From Piezodorus guildinii (taxonomy: Eukaryota; Arthropoda; Insecta; Hemiptera; Pentatomidae), in NCBI GenBank assembly GCA_023052935.1, contig CM041294.1, forward strand, positions 96,169,616-96,233,615: a stretch of DNA of 64,000 nucleotides, in the 5' to 3' direction. The notes under the pieces were generated by a model. That model was not told the DNA's origin, made no database searches, and worked only from the letters and a program-made list of their open reading frames with translations. Below are positions 1 through 10,487 of the stretch, in pieces; the stretch's first letter is position 1, and every line of letters begins with the position of its first letter. Position numbers and translations under genes: made by a program.

Positions 1-79
1 GATAGTCGCGTTTCCGACGTACAGGAAATAAGTCTTCCCGGGCTTAGATGCGTCCTGGAGTGTCCTACAGCTTTGGTCG

Positions 80-1615
80 TCACGCACGCCAGGGCTTGAC
101 CAGATGGTAGTGATGCGGGATTTGCCATACCTCGTATAGTCTAGCTTTAAGAGGCCCGAAGTCCGAGTCTTCCACACGATCTGGCGCCGCCATCGTGCGC
201 TCATCAGACAGGCTCGCCCGCGAGTCAGATACATCTGCACTGCCAGAATCCGGGGTTCCGCGCCCTCCTTCGCCCTCGGGCGTCCACTCACGAAGGAACT
301 GTCGAACACCCCCGGATGGCTCGCCCTCCTCTTCCTCGATCGCATTAACCACCAGCGCCCGCGACAGCCAGTCCGCAACGACGTTTTCTCGGCCCGGTTT
401 ATACACAACCTCCATGTTGTTTTGGCTGGGGAACTCCTTCCACCGGGTCACGCGCGCCGAGGATTCTTTAAGGGTACCGACCCATTGCAGGGGCCTATGG
501 TCCGTGTGTACTTTAAATTTGCGCCCAAACACGTAAGGACGAAAATGTTCAATAGCCCAGACGATACCCAGGAGTTCCCGCTCCAACGCGCTGTACCTGC
601 TCTCGGCCTCGGTTAGACGCCTACTCGCGTATGCCACGGGACGTTCCCCTCCCGGGCCATCCTGGGACAGAACCGCCCCCAGCGCATACTCACTCGCGTC
701 GGTGGTGATGGAAAACGGCCGGGTAAAATCGGGAAATGCCAGGATAGGTTCCTCCTGCAACCGCACCATGCACTGGCGAATGTTCTCCTCCATAGCCGGT
801 GTCACTACAACGGTCTGACCCTTCTTGAGAAGATTATTGAGAGGAACTAAATATCGCGCCATATCCGGAACGAACCGTCTATAATAGTTGAGAGTCCCTA
901 GCAACCGACGAACCCCCTTAACATCCCGCGGGATCGCCATGTTCCTGATGGCCGCCACCTTCTGCACATCCGGTTTCACGCCCTCCCGAGATATAGTGTG
1001 GCCTAAAAAATTTATCTCCGTCCGACCCAACAGCGACTTTTCCCCCGAAAGCTTGAGCCCAAATTGCCTAATACGATCAAACACGCTGCGGAGATGAGCT
1101 ATATGCTCCTCTTCGGATCTACTGAAGATCAGGAGATCGTCCATATAGCTCTTTTTCTTGACCGCCCAAAGAGGACTGTTATAAGGGGACGTACTGTCAA
1201 CGATTATGCCCTGCCGTTTGAGCTCATCCAATTCCGCACGTATGTGTTGACGCAGTGCTTGCGGATATCGGCGTTCTTTCACGTAGGTCACACGCTCCTG
1301 CGTCAATGGGATTTCGTGGGTTGTTTTACCAGTGACGCCCAATATACCCCCCTCCTGGAAGAAGATATCTCTATATTCGCGGTAAAGGGTTTTCCTCCAA
1401 TCCTCTGCCTGATTTATTGGGCCTATTTGGCCTAACCCATCCCTCTGCGCCCTTTTACCCTTGTAGGACTTTCTCCCTACCCTTATGATCCATCGGCCAC
1501 CCTTATTCCTTATCCTAGTCCCCAATTTCTCCAACAAATCACAGCCAATGATCCCTCCATATTCCCGCGGCACTCCACCACATGAACTACCAATTTCTCC
1601 CTCTCTATTCCCCAA
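80..1615 (-). pseudogene. pol: gypsy pol fragment: RT palm remnant plus RNase H, core deleted
   Basis: A 511-codon open frame. It holds the RT entry segment ending NSPLWAVKKK, then immediately the catalytic loop YMDD, thumb/connection segments (NFLGHTIS, LLGTLNYYRRF) and an RNase H domain (TTDASEYALGAVLSQ, ALERELLGIVWAIEHFR, HTDHRPLQW). Known Ty3/gypsy RTs have roughly 100 residues between the SPLW and YxDD segments, including the first catalytic aspartate; here that block is absent, with the junction near 1150. The deletion keeps the frame. The frame stops at 80, before any integrase motif. The copy cannot encode an active RT. Confidence 0.9.
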
Positions 1616-1818
1616 CGACTGAGCTCGATCTCTACTTCCCCTTCCACTCTACATGGGCCGCCCAGCGTAATTATTCTACATTGGCAATCCTTCGGTATCC
1701 TCTTTTCTTTACACAATAGCTGTACAATTTTCTCGGACATTACTGTATGGGAGCTACCTGTGTCCACCAAACACCACACTCCCCTCGCGACCCTTATGAT
1801 AGGCAACCTACCGCACAA
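1510..1818 (-). pseudogene. retroviral-type aspartic protease segment
   Basis: A short frame upstream of and overlapping pol. It contains LVDTGSSHTVMS, the active-site DTG motif of retropepsins in its usual hydrophobic context. It would cleave the Gag-Pol polyprotein. It lies in a different frame from both Gag and RT, consistent either with programmed frameshifting in the living element or with decay; the sequence does not settle which. Confidence 0.75.
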
Positions 1819-1869
1819 CCCTCTAATGTTATTGACTACTGCGCGGTTGCCTCTCTCCCCACACTCACC

Positions 1870-3130
1870 TCATTCATCATGATGTCTTCTGCTCCCAGCT
1901 GCTCCTCGACGCCCTTCACTCCTCCTCACGCTCCCGGCTGCTCCTCGAAGCCCTTCACTCCTCCTCACGCTCCTTACGTCTTCCCCTCTGTTGCCTCCTG
2001 GTTCGCTCCTGTCCTCATCCGTCTCTGATGAGTCCGAAGAATGCGCTGAATCCGATGTGGATCTGGTATTCCTCCACAACCTTTGAGCATTGACTTCCAT
2101 GGGCTCTCCTCTGCCCGTGTCTCTGTTTCTACTCATGTACGGACACTGTCTAGCGATGTGTCCTTCCGTTCCGCACTCAAAACATCGAGTACGCGGACAC
2201 TGAGCTACGAGATGGCCAACCTTTCCGCATCCGTGGCACTTTCGGTCTTCCTTGTCTCCTGTCTCTAGGGGTACCTCTCTCTCTTCCGTAAGACTCCGGC
2301 ATCTTCCTCCTCCAATTTTCTGGCCTATTTCTATGGGGTTCAGTCCTCCTGTAGGGCACCTTTGTCCACTCCATTTCGACTTCCCCGTACCTGGACTCCT
2401 CCTCTCTCGCGCTCGCATCCACCATCTCCTGAGCGCATTCGACGAATGTCCTATCCCGGGGGAGGCCTTCCTTCTTTCCCGTCTCTCTGGCCAATTGGAC
2501 TTTCAAAATAGTCGAGAGAAAGCCCATCCTACCTTCCACCTCTTCTGTGCAGTGCGCTTCTCTCAACTTCTCCGTTATCCGATTATATCGAGCCAGTAAT
2601 ATCCCAGCATACTGACCGCTCGACTGGTGTGGTCGCTTCGTCTCGCGGAACATCTGGAATATGTCCTCTTCCGGAGCCCACCTGCCTCCTCCAAATGCCT
2701 TCTTCAGCCTATCCTTAATGACGACCCACGGCGTGTCTTCATCAGCCTGTATTAGATTTAAAATCTGCCTACGGACTCGGCATACCAGAGCTGCCCGAAG
2801 CGATACGGCATCTTGTGAGTCCATCAGCCGTTCCTCTAATTTCGCTTCTATACTAGCCATGATTCTGTCTCCTCCCTTTAGGAAATGGTTAAGATCGCCA
2901 ACCTCGCCGTCGAATCGTTCAAGTTCCGAGATGGCTTTTCTTATGTCTTGTGCTGTTGCCGTCCACACTTTGACCCACTCCAGCGTGGTTGCGTGGGCCC
3001 CTGCCAGTGTTTCCGCCGGTAGAGGGGGCATCTCTGGGGGTACCACCTGCTGTGCCGCCTGAGGTAACACCACGTCTTCTGGTAGTGTAAGAACTGCTGG
3101 TCTCAAAAAACCTTCGGCCATGTTTTCCAA
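1870..3130 (-). pseudogene. gag: gypsy Gag with two CCHC zinc knuckles, frame-broken
   Basis: The N-terminal two thirds read in one frame from an ATG at 3130 (capsid-like, helical, about 280 residues, beginning MENMAEGF). The C-terminal part with two CCHC knuckles (CHGCGKVGHLVAQC and CFECGTEGHIARQC) is open in another frame covering 1870-2418. The switch falls in a CT dinucleotide run near 2275, so a small slippage indel probably broke Gag. Downstream of the knuckles there is an acidic Ser/Asp-rich tail and a short internal repeat of a Glu/Gly/Arg-rich segment. Confidence 0.85.
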
Positions 3131-3246
3131 ATTTTACAGAGACGAAACGACGGAGAAAAAAAAAATTAAAACAGAGAAACGCAAAAAGAATAAAAAAAAC
3201 AAAAAAAAAACACTTTTCTTTCAGTACTCAAAATACTATAAATAAA

Positions 3247-3266
3247 GTTCCCGGGTTTCGGCACCA
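3247..3266 (-). other. primer-binding site of the gypsy element
   Basis: On the reverse strand this reads TGGTGCCGAAACCCGGGAAC, starting with the TGG that pairs with a tRNA CCA end. It abuts the inner edge of the presumed 5' LTR, as in LTR retrotransposons. The priming tRNA was not identified. Confidence 0.75.
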
Positions 3267-3446
3267 CTTAAGTTCAGCCGTGAAAATTATAATAAAAAAA
3301 AGGAAATTAGGGAGGAGAAACAACACTTACGCTTGCTAGATAACAACTGATTTATTCTTCCTTTTAATCCTCTATTTATACATTATGATATGTTTATATT
3401 TACAGAAAATAGGATTAGCCCTATATTGGTCGACATCTCAACTTAA

Positions 3447-3449
<3 letters not shown>
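3267..3449 (-). repeat. presumed 5' LTR of the gypsy element (about 180 bp)
   Basis: In element orientation it starts AGTTAAGTT and ends AACTTAAG next to the primer-binding site, giving near-matching short inverted ends. The outer end abuts a TA microsatellite, matching the ATAT-like target preference of several Ty3/gypsy elements. The 3' LTR lies outside the window, so the boundaries are inferred. Confidence 0.6.

Positions 3450-3513
<64 letters not shown>
3449..3513. repeat. (TA)n microsatellite
   Basis: About 65 bp of uninterrupted TA dinucleotides adjacent to the LTR edge. Confidence 0.95.
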
Positions 3514-3517
<4 letters not shown>

Positions 3518-3574
3518 GTAAACAAATAAATCTTGTTATAAGTACAAAACACGAAATTAATATAAATCCTTAAT

Positions 3575-3832
3575 AGTAGATAAGAAACACACAAAGTGGA
3601 ACACCGATTACTCCATCCCCTCCACCGCCATTCCTAACCATCGACGACGTCATCATGGCGGGGGATTTGAATTTAAACGTCCACATAACCCAAGTAGATA
3701 AGAAATTGGGGAGCTGGGACTCTTTCTGCTCAGCTAATCATAGGCCATCATTTGGTCACGTGACTTATGACTTAACCACTAAACTTAATCACTCCGTTTC
3801 GCGACATCAACCTCATCTAAACCACGAGATAT
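3575..3832 (+). repeat. diverged relic of the palindromic element's tip
   Basis: Begins AGTAGATAAGAAAC, close to the tip AGTAGAGAAGAAAC at 7365. It continues with matching blocks in the same order: ACACCGATT, CTCCATCCCCTCC, GACGTCATCA, GGTCACGTGA, and TTCGCGACATCAACC versus TTCGCGCCATCGACC. It lacks the rest of the arm. It indicates a family with at least one older insertion. The AGTAGATAAGAAA motif recurs at 3693, so the relic may be rearranged. Confidence 0.7.
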
Positions 3833-3904
3833 CACATCTACTGTTCAGAATTCGATTCCCAACGAAAACAAAAGAAGATTCACTAAAATCGGTAAAGAAA
3901 TAGA

Positions 3905-4510
3905 GAAGATACAGCGTTTTGAAATAAAATGAAAATAAATTTTATTCTGGAGCGAGTAGTTTAATGTAATTTGTCTGGTATTTTAAGACCTATGTATAAA
4001 TATATTATAGACGTATTTTTAAACAATGAATAGTTATCATCTAGAGCTTAAGATATTACATACGAGTATTTTGGGGAGATTGATGGTTAAGGAGATGGAT
4101 AAATAGTTGATGTTTAAAAGTGGTTAAAGTTAAGGCTTTACGAAAGGACATAGGCAAGGAATACCAAAATAGGGTATCACGGATGACAAAAGATTTTTTG
4201 AATGAAGCGGATCTGAAGGAAAGTATATACAAGTTTATGGGTTGGGATCTAGTGTTTAATGAATGAATAGAGGAACAAGTGGTATGCATATCAAGAATAT
4301 AAGAATAGATTTTTTTTTTGAAAAATCGGAAGAAACATAAACCAAGCAGATATTGCTGATGGAAAGGGGGGATGAGCCAATTCAACTCGGTATACCTAGT
4401 AAAAACATGAGAGCGTCTGGGAATTCCATAAGCAAATCTAATGAAAAAAATTCAAAAGTCTTTTGAGTCCCATATCAAATTTCTCAGACAGCTCAGACAG
4501 TGAGGTTACA
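3905..4510 (-). mobile_element. CR1-like LINE, 3' end fragment
   Basis: Shares the 3' terminal box TTTTATTCTGG and the C-terminal coding tail with the longer copies at 47516-49138 and 53205-54290. The reverse-strand frame 4056-4385 gives the RT C-terminus (a YLLGLCFF-type block and the basic Ser-rich tail), with breaks. 5'-truncated, as usual for LINEs. Confidence 0.7.
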
Positions 4511-5435
4511 GTAGTCAAAATTATTTTCTTTATCTTAAAAAATAATTGAGTTATTTAATTAAATCACTTTTAATCGTCACCATTTTAAAATTCCCAGCTA
4601 ATATCAACGTATAGTTGTTAGGATAATAGTTTCATGCCCTAGTATTTTTTTTTTTTTTTTTATAATTTCAAAAAAATTAGTTCAGTAGTTTCGGAGAAAT
4701 ACTGCGGAAGGCGGACAAACGGATTTTTTTTTTTTTATTCGTTATTCAGGTTCTACGTATCTTGAAACGTAATAACTATAATCGAAAATAATTAACAAAA
4801 AAAAAAGACTAGAAACAACATATGTTCAGATCAAAGAGTAAAATAGAAAATATCAGAACTTTTTAAGGGTGTTTTTTTTCAGATAAATATTACATCAAAG
4901 AAAAACAGACAATATCCTTTTTCATGATTTTCCCTCTCAGTTTTTTCCTTATCAATTTTTACTCTTCGACGAAATGAGAAAGTCGTTTGCCCCGAAGAGA
5001 ACTAAAACAGAAAACAGATCCCTTTGGAAGTCGATCTCGATCTTCACAAAGAGCCTTCTCCCCCTAAAACGATTTCAAAGATCCAGGACCATCGCATCCT
5101 TTTTAATGTAAACGTATCAAGGACGAAGGACGATGGACACAATAACAATGGTCCAATTTGATTTGTACATCCTCCCCTCGGAGCTAGATCAAAGGCAGTA
5201 GCGCAGTCTAAGAGACATAGAGCCCTCTCTAGCTTCCATCTCCAGTCATACATAACGGATGATCTCCTCCCTTCGACCCGATGGCCCTGACATACCAACG
5301 AGGGTCTGTCTCCTGTATATGCAATGCCTGATCCTGGGGTAGTTTTATGGAGGTGGGGAATTCTGTTTTGTAAAAGAAGTTTTATGCAATAGCTAACTTC
5401 AACTAAGCCACACCTACTAATTACACAAATCTGAT
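4511..5435. other. no gene recognised
   Basis: AT-rich with several poly-T runs up to about 5040. From 5040 to 5400 base composition becomes balanced and a 134-codon reverse frame is open (5044-5448), but it has no recognisable motif or splice context, so it is not called as a gene. Confidence 0.5.
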
Positions 5436-6385
5436 TCGCACAACACACGACTTTCTCTTACCCCTGTTCTTTTTTTTTTTTTTGTCATTAATGATTTTAT
5501 TTGCACCTGTAAAATGTTTACAATAAGCAAATGGGATTTTATAAACAAGGAGACATGGCATGGTTAGGCATGAGGGAGACAGCACCCAGTGGTGCATCCT
5601 CCTGACATTCAAACAGGATCTATTATTTTAGGCTAGGAGGTCCCTACCCCTGTTCTTAAAATCAATTTAAGAATTTTTAAACATAGTAAGAGATAAAAAT
5701 AAATGGTCAAAGAATTACTTTCACTGAATTTAAATAGAAATATGTGTTTTATTAAATAAGGTATTAATTCTTTAATGGTTTCACTCATTTTAAACTCTGT
5801 CTTTGAAAATTCTTTAATCGATTTTTAAAAACGGAGGAAAGTTAAAGTCGAGTGTTGCCCTCACCAGATTTTTCTAAACTCATTAGCCTTCCAATGGTAC
5901 ATCATAAATCTTTATTACAGTTTTATGTTCAAAAACATCGTAAAAATATATATATTTTTATTCTTTTCTCCTTTAATTGGATATTGCATTCGTTCCGATT
6001 ATATGTTTTCCCGTTTTTATCAATCCTAACAAGATGATTAAATTTTTTTTTTGAATCTACAAATTTAAAGGTATGTTAGAGAAAAAGAATAGATCATTTA
6101 AGCTATATCAGACTATTTCAATCAGAATGAAACCTTTTATGACATTACATCCGATTGATTTTTACTGTAATATAGTTAGTTTACAAAATTGTATGAGCCT
6201 TTATTGAGAAAATCCTAAAAAAATGAAAAATACTGGTATAAGGCTCTTCTGGTAGGACTGCTTTGATGAAACAGTTGCTGTAACATCTCAAGTATATACA
6301 CTCCTTAAATGTGAAATTTAATTTTTATAAAACTTATCCTTTTTTAGCCAGAATTACCACACAAGGACTCACTATAACCTTTTCT
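5436..6385 (+). repeat. interspersed TIR repeat, copy 1
   Basis: Starts CACGACTTTCTCTTACC and contains blocks shared with the copies at 30960, 44252, 54443 and 59508: TTAGAGATAAAAATAAAT-like, CTTTCCAACGGTATAT-like, and CAGACTATTTCAATCA. It is interrupted near its start by the retroposed insertion at 5472-5644. The right end is poorly defined. Confidence 0.55.
5472..5644 (-). mobile_element. retroposed mRNA 3' end with 13-bp target duplication
   Basis: Flanked by identical 13-mers TACCCCTGTTCTT at 5459-5471 and 5645-5657. On the reverse strand it ends in poly(A) preceded about 15 nt upstream by AATAAA. It has no similarity to the LINE 3' ends in this window. This is the signature of a 5'-truncated processed transcript inserted by LINE machinery. 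The parent gene is not recognised. Confidence 0.75.
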
Positions 6386-7302
6386 CCAATAAAATATTTG
6401 TATTGTCCGAATGTGTTCGTTGGCTGTTGTGTAGGTCTGTATGTAGAGTAATGTTGTTAACGTACCATGGAGAATATGTACTAGTTTTAAAAGTTTTGGA
6501 TTGAAGAATTTGAATTTTACTTCATAATAATTTGAACGTGTAAAATGGACTTTAAAAATTGTAAGTGTTCAGTTTATGTTTATTGATTTATTATATTCAA
6601 TAACGAACCATTGTAATCGAGCAAACAAGCAAAAAACATAGTTTGTCCGCCGTCCAGCGTACGCGCCATTTCTCATAATAAATAGTAATCAGAATAATTA
6701 GAACTTCTTCATTAGGCTTAACAATTATTTATTTTAGTTCCACTTTATTGCAATCAGTAAAAAAATTACTTCATAAAACATTTTCATTTAATCATTGTCG
6801 CTAAGCACGGAGGAAGATTGATTCTCAATTAAGCCATTTGAAATTCTAAATCTTCGAGTATCAGTATAAGACGTGTATTTTTTTTCGTAATTAAGGGAAA
6901 AACATGACATTTTCTACTTTCATTTATATATATCTGAAATATATATTAAGGAAAAGTATTACGATCGTTAACATTTTCGAATTCATGTTTTCAAGTTCGT
7001 TTCATGTTTTTCTAATGTTGCTACATCTAAGGCTCGAAGCCTTTTGAAGCATTTCCTAGGGAGTCTTTCCTCATATTTTTATTACTAGTATTCCACATTA
7101 TATACTCCAATGATATTAATAACGAAGATTTTATTAACAGAAAATGTAAAATATAATAAAATGAAAAATAAAAAAAAACCTAAGTAAAGTTTTCCTAATG
7201 GGAATCCTTTGAATTGAGAGTAATAACTCGCCGATTGTCAATGACCCTCTGCCTTCTTGGAAACTGAGCAAGGAAGAAATAAAATTTATTTTTTAAAATA
7301 CC
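6386..7302. other. AT-rich sequence, no gene recognised
   Basis: No convincing frame, RNA or repeat shared with the rest of the window. Confidence 0.5.
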
Positions 7303-7364
7303 TACATCTAAAACACCTTTTCCTCTGTTTAACTTTCACAGAACAATTAAAAAAATTCAGTATC
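7303..7364. repeat. left copy of the 62-63 bp duplication flanking the palindrome
   Basis: Identical over 62 bases to 21930-21991, with a 63rd base also matching by chance or design (7365/21992). It starts TACATCTAAAACACC and ends AAATTCAGTATC. It lies directly outside the palindrome tip, so it looks like a target-site duplication. Confidence 0.92.
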
Positions 7365-7594
7365 AGTAGAGAAGAAACAGGCGAGCTGGCACACCGATTC
7401 CTCCATCCCCTCCCCTACCACTCTTAACCACCTATGACGTCATCACGACCTAACCTTAACTACTATGGTTCGCGCCATCGACCTAACCTAAACCACCGAG
7501 CCACGCCCCTTTTTAGTCACGTGACCTTTTATTAACCTAACCTAAACCAGTAGGCCACGCCCCTTTTTGGTCACGTGATCCCTGTTTGAGGGTA

Positions 7595-7728
7595 TAAAGC
7601 ATGAGTCTACCCGGCGTCCATCTTCTTTTCCCTACGTTTTGGGATAATTTAGTATTTATAAAGCATGAGTCTACCCGTTCGCCATTTTGTTTTACGCCGT
7701 AACCATTTACAAAGCATGAGTCTACCCG
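7595..7728 (+). repeat. tip-proximal triple repeat (left arm)
   Basis: Three copies of AAAGCATGAGTCTACCCG (about 7597, 7660 and 7710), two of them followed by a CATTTTG block. The first sits in GGTATAAAGC, which resembles a TATA box. GTCACGTGAC-type E-boxes lie just outside at 7516 and 7570. Possibly a promoter reading inward, or protein-binding sites at the terminus. Confidence 0.7.
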
Positions 7729-7842
7729 GACGGCATTTTGCTCCCCCCACTCCTGCATTAGTTAACCAATCAGAGTGCCTAACTTGAGAGTTCCTCCCGG
7801 CTAGGTCCGATGGTAAAATTGTAATGTGTGCTTTTACGAAAC

Positions 7843-8367
7843 CTTTCAAACTGTTACATAACCTTCTCATTGTTTACATTTTCCTCAACCTTCTCATTGT
7901 TTACATTTTCCTCAACCTTCCCATTGTTTACATTTTATGAAACCTCCCTTGCTGTTACATAACCTTCCCGTTGTTTACATTATCTGAAGCCTCCCTTGCT
8001 GTGACATAACCTTCCCGTTGTTTACAATATCTGAAACCTCCCTTGCTGTTACATAACCTTCCCAATATTTACATTTTCCGCAACCTTCTCAATGATTACA
8101 TTTATGAAACCTTCCAAACTGTTACATAACCTCCCCATTGTTTACATTTTCGGAAACTCCCCTTACTGTTACATAACCTTCCCAAGGTTTACATTTTCCT
8201 CAACCTCCCCACTGTTTACATTTTATGAAACCTCCCTTACTGTTACATAACCTTCTCATTGTTTACATTTTCCTCAACCTTCTCATTGTTTACATTTTCC
8301 TCAACCTTCCCATTGTTTACATTTTATGAAACCTCCCTTGCTGTTACATAACCTTCCCGTTGTTTAC
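7843..8367 (+). repeat. sub-terminal tandem repeat array (left arm)
   Basis: About 525 bp built of short modules around a TTGTTTACATTT core with AACCTTCYC and ACCTCCCTTGCTGTTACAT linkers, organised into longer repeated blocks. The core contains the forkhead-type motif TGTTTAC, present more than a dozen times. No coding potential. Confidence 0.88.
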
Positions 8368-8684
8368 AAATTCAGAAGCATGTTCAATAGGTATTAACAT
8401 TTCCACTGTTGGTTTACTTTTATTTTCTCTTCACATAGTCGCAGAACATACTTCATTTCTAAAGAATCCGCAAGAGCGCAGCACCCACTCTACTTCGTAA
8501 TGTGTCCACCAGAGTGCATCTCTCCGGAATATTTTATGTTATCTTTCCAATAATATTTTATACTTTTTTTTAAGTAAGTTTTTTCAGCCGCCATTTTGTT
8601 TTGAGGAAGCCAACATTGCAATAATTCAAACAGGTATGAACATGTACAAACAGGTTTGAATCATGTTCAAGCATGTTGATAATT

Positions 8685-9075
8685 TAAACGTAAACATGGA
8701 CTTTGAACCCTCTTAACGGCTTTAATATAAACATCGTTATAGGGCTTCTTAATCCTATACATCTGTGAACTTTGATCCTTAATCCTACATTTTAAGTAGC
8801 GATAAAAAGTTCCTTAAGCTTAAACGTAAACATGGACTTTGAACCTTCTTAATGCCTTTAATATAAACATCGTTATACGGCTTCTTAATCCTGTACAGCT
8901 TTGAACTTTGATCCTTAATCCTAATATTTAAATAGCGATAAAAGGTTCCTTAAGCTCTTGGACTACGGTCTATTATTCTCCTATGTGTAATGATTTTTAA
9001 TCCTATAGAGCTTTGAACTTTGATTCTTAATCCTACTATTTAAATAGCGATAAAAGGTTCCTTAAGACTTTGAAG
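8685..9075 (+). repeat. second tandem repeat block, three units (left arm)
   Basis: Three diverged units of about 115-135 bp with shared segments CTTAATCCTA, GAACTTTGATCCTTAATCC and GCGATAAAAGGTTCCTTAAG. Non-coding. Confidence 0.85.
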
Positions 9076-10487
9076 CATTATCCTCTTAAGTATATGTATA
9101 AATATAATGCGGACCTTGTACGTTTTATCTCTTAGTATAGTAAATCCCTAATGATTTAATCGTAAACAACACCAATTTAAGACGTAAATATCAATATTGT
9201 ACTAATGATTGCTTTAAGTATAAATATAAAATAATATAAAACTTGTACCTATTTCGGTAGGCGAATATAATTATTTTTATATATATTTTCAATATTTTTA
9301 GTTATTTTCTCATCTTCTTAGACAAATTTTTACCTTTTCTATGTATTATTTACTTAAAATTAACAATTCTGCTTTACAATTGCTATTAGCGATGTTTTCG
9401 GAAGAGTTCGTCTAATCTCGGCCGGCTTCGGTCTTCTACCTTTATCCCGTTCAACTTCGCTATAATCCGAAGTTCTATCTAAAGAAATAAACAATGATAA
9501 CGTTGCTTCAATCGAAGGTAAACTACTTCCTTATCTTATCTGCACATCTTGCTACAGTATAAACAACATTATATTCTAGTAAAATAATATTGTACATCGT
9601 AAACATTTTATTCATTTTAGTTATTAGTAAACAAAGTTTTGTACCTTTTTTAGTTCGGCGTTAAGCCTTAAGCCTCTTCACCACGTCAAGGTAAAGGTAC
9701 ATCGAAGAGGTTTTTATTTTATTTATTTATTTTACAACGTGATTTTCACAATAAAAATGTGTACATATTAAACGACAAAAATAAAGTTTATTAAAAATTA
9801 GAATTCATAAAATATAATTTCTAACACAATCAAGAATTAAACTAAATTTATGCTTATAAAAAAATAAAATCATCACTTTTTTTGGTAGTGTATAATCATA
9901 TTGAAATTTAATTTTTCACCCGATGGCATAAACGAAATATTTGCTGATGAGATGGTCGGCAAGGTGCGGCAATAACTCTTTAATCTTCAATAAATAAACA
10001 ACACCATATACTTTATCATTTTTTTTTCTTTATGTATTTGAAAGAGAAATATGAGCATCGAAATTATTCTGCAGGGTTATTCTATTCACCTCACATTCAC
10101 TCACACATTCAGGTTTACAGGTGTTCAAACCATGCCATGGACCTTCATTCAGGGTTTATAGGTGTTCAAACCGTGACAGTGACCCCTTTCATTCATGGTG
10201 AATAGATTTAAACAATTTTTCATTTACCTATACAGATAAAACCTTTTTTTGATACTCTGTACATTTCTCTTTCGAGACATTATGATAAATGCAATGGCTG
10301 CCTTGCTGAGATGGCTTTATTAATTTAAATACCGCCAAAATATTCCAAATTCATTAGTGAACAGACATATTGTCACACCATGAACCATCATTTTTATTAT
10401 TTGTTACCTTAGTTTTATTCAGACCAAAGACAAAAATGGTTGTAAATTCGCGTTTTGTTTCTTATTATTACCAAAATAATCTTTATA
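9076..10487. other. non-coding stretch between array and polymerase (left arm)
   Basis: AT-rich. It holds a small GC-richer island at 9400-9480, an imperfect hairpin (GAAGAGG/CCTCTTC) around 9672-9710, and near 10090-10190 two copies of a segment ending GGTGTTCAAACC. The polymerase poly(A) signal lies at 10414-10419. No protein-coding frame of note. Confidence 0.6.

Larger units (their letters stand above)
1..3450 (-). mobile_element. Ty3/gypsy-like LTR retrotransposon, cut by window edge
   Basis: Reading leftward on the reverse strand the order is a short LTR, a primer-binding site, Gag with zinc knuckles, an aspartic protease, and reverse transcriptase with RNase H. This is the Ty3/gypsy order. 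Integrase and the second LTR would lie left of base 1. Gag, protease and pol lie in different frames; at least one break (in a CT run near 2275) and an internal RT deletion show that this copy is not functional. Confidence 0.9.

Noticed and set aside
2030..2055. CTGATGAGTCCGAA, a hammerhead-like string.
   Set aside because: It lies within the Gag coding tail, has no closing stem II or GAAAC, and is explained by codons.
7537..7870. Two overlapping 73-codon reverse frames at the tip (mirrored at 21424-21757).
   Set aside because: They run across the tip repeats in two frames with no recognisable features.
7843..8367. CRISPR-like array.
   Set aside because: Eukaryotic context. The repeats are imperfect and of variable spacing, and the intervening pieces are themselves repeated.
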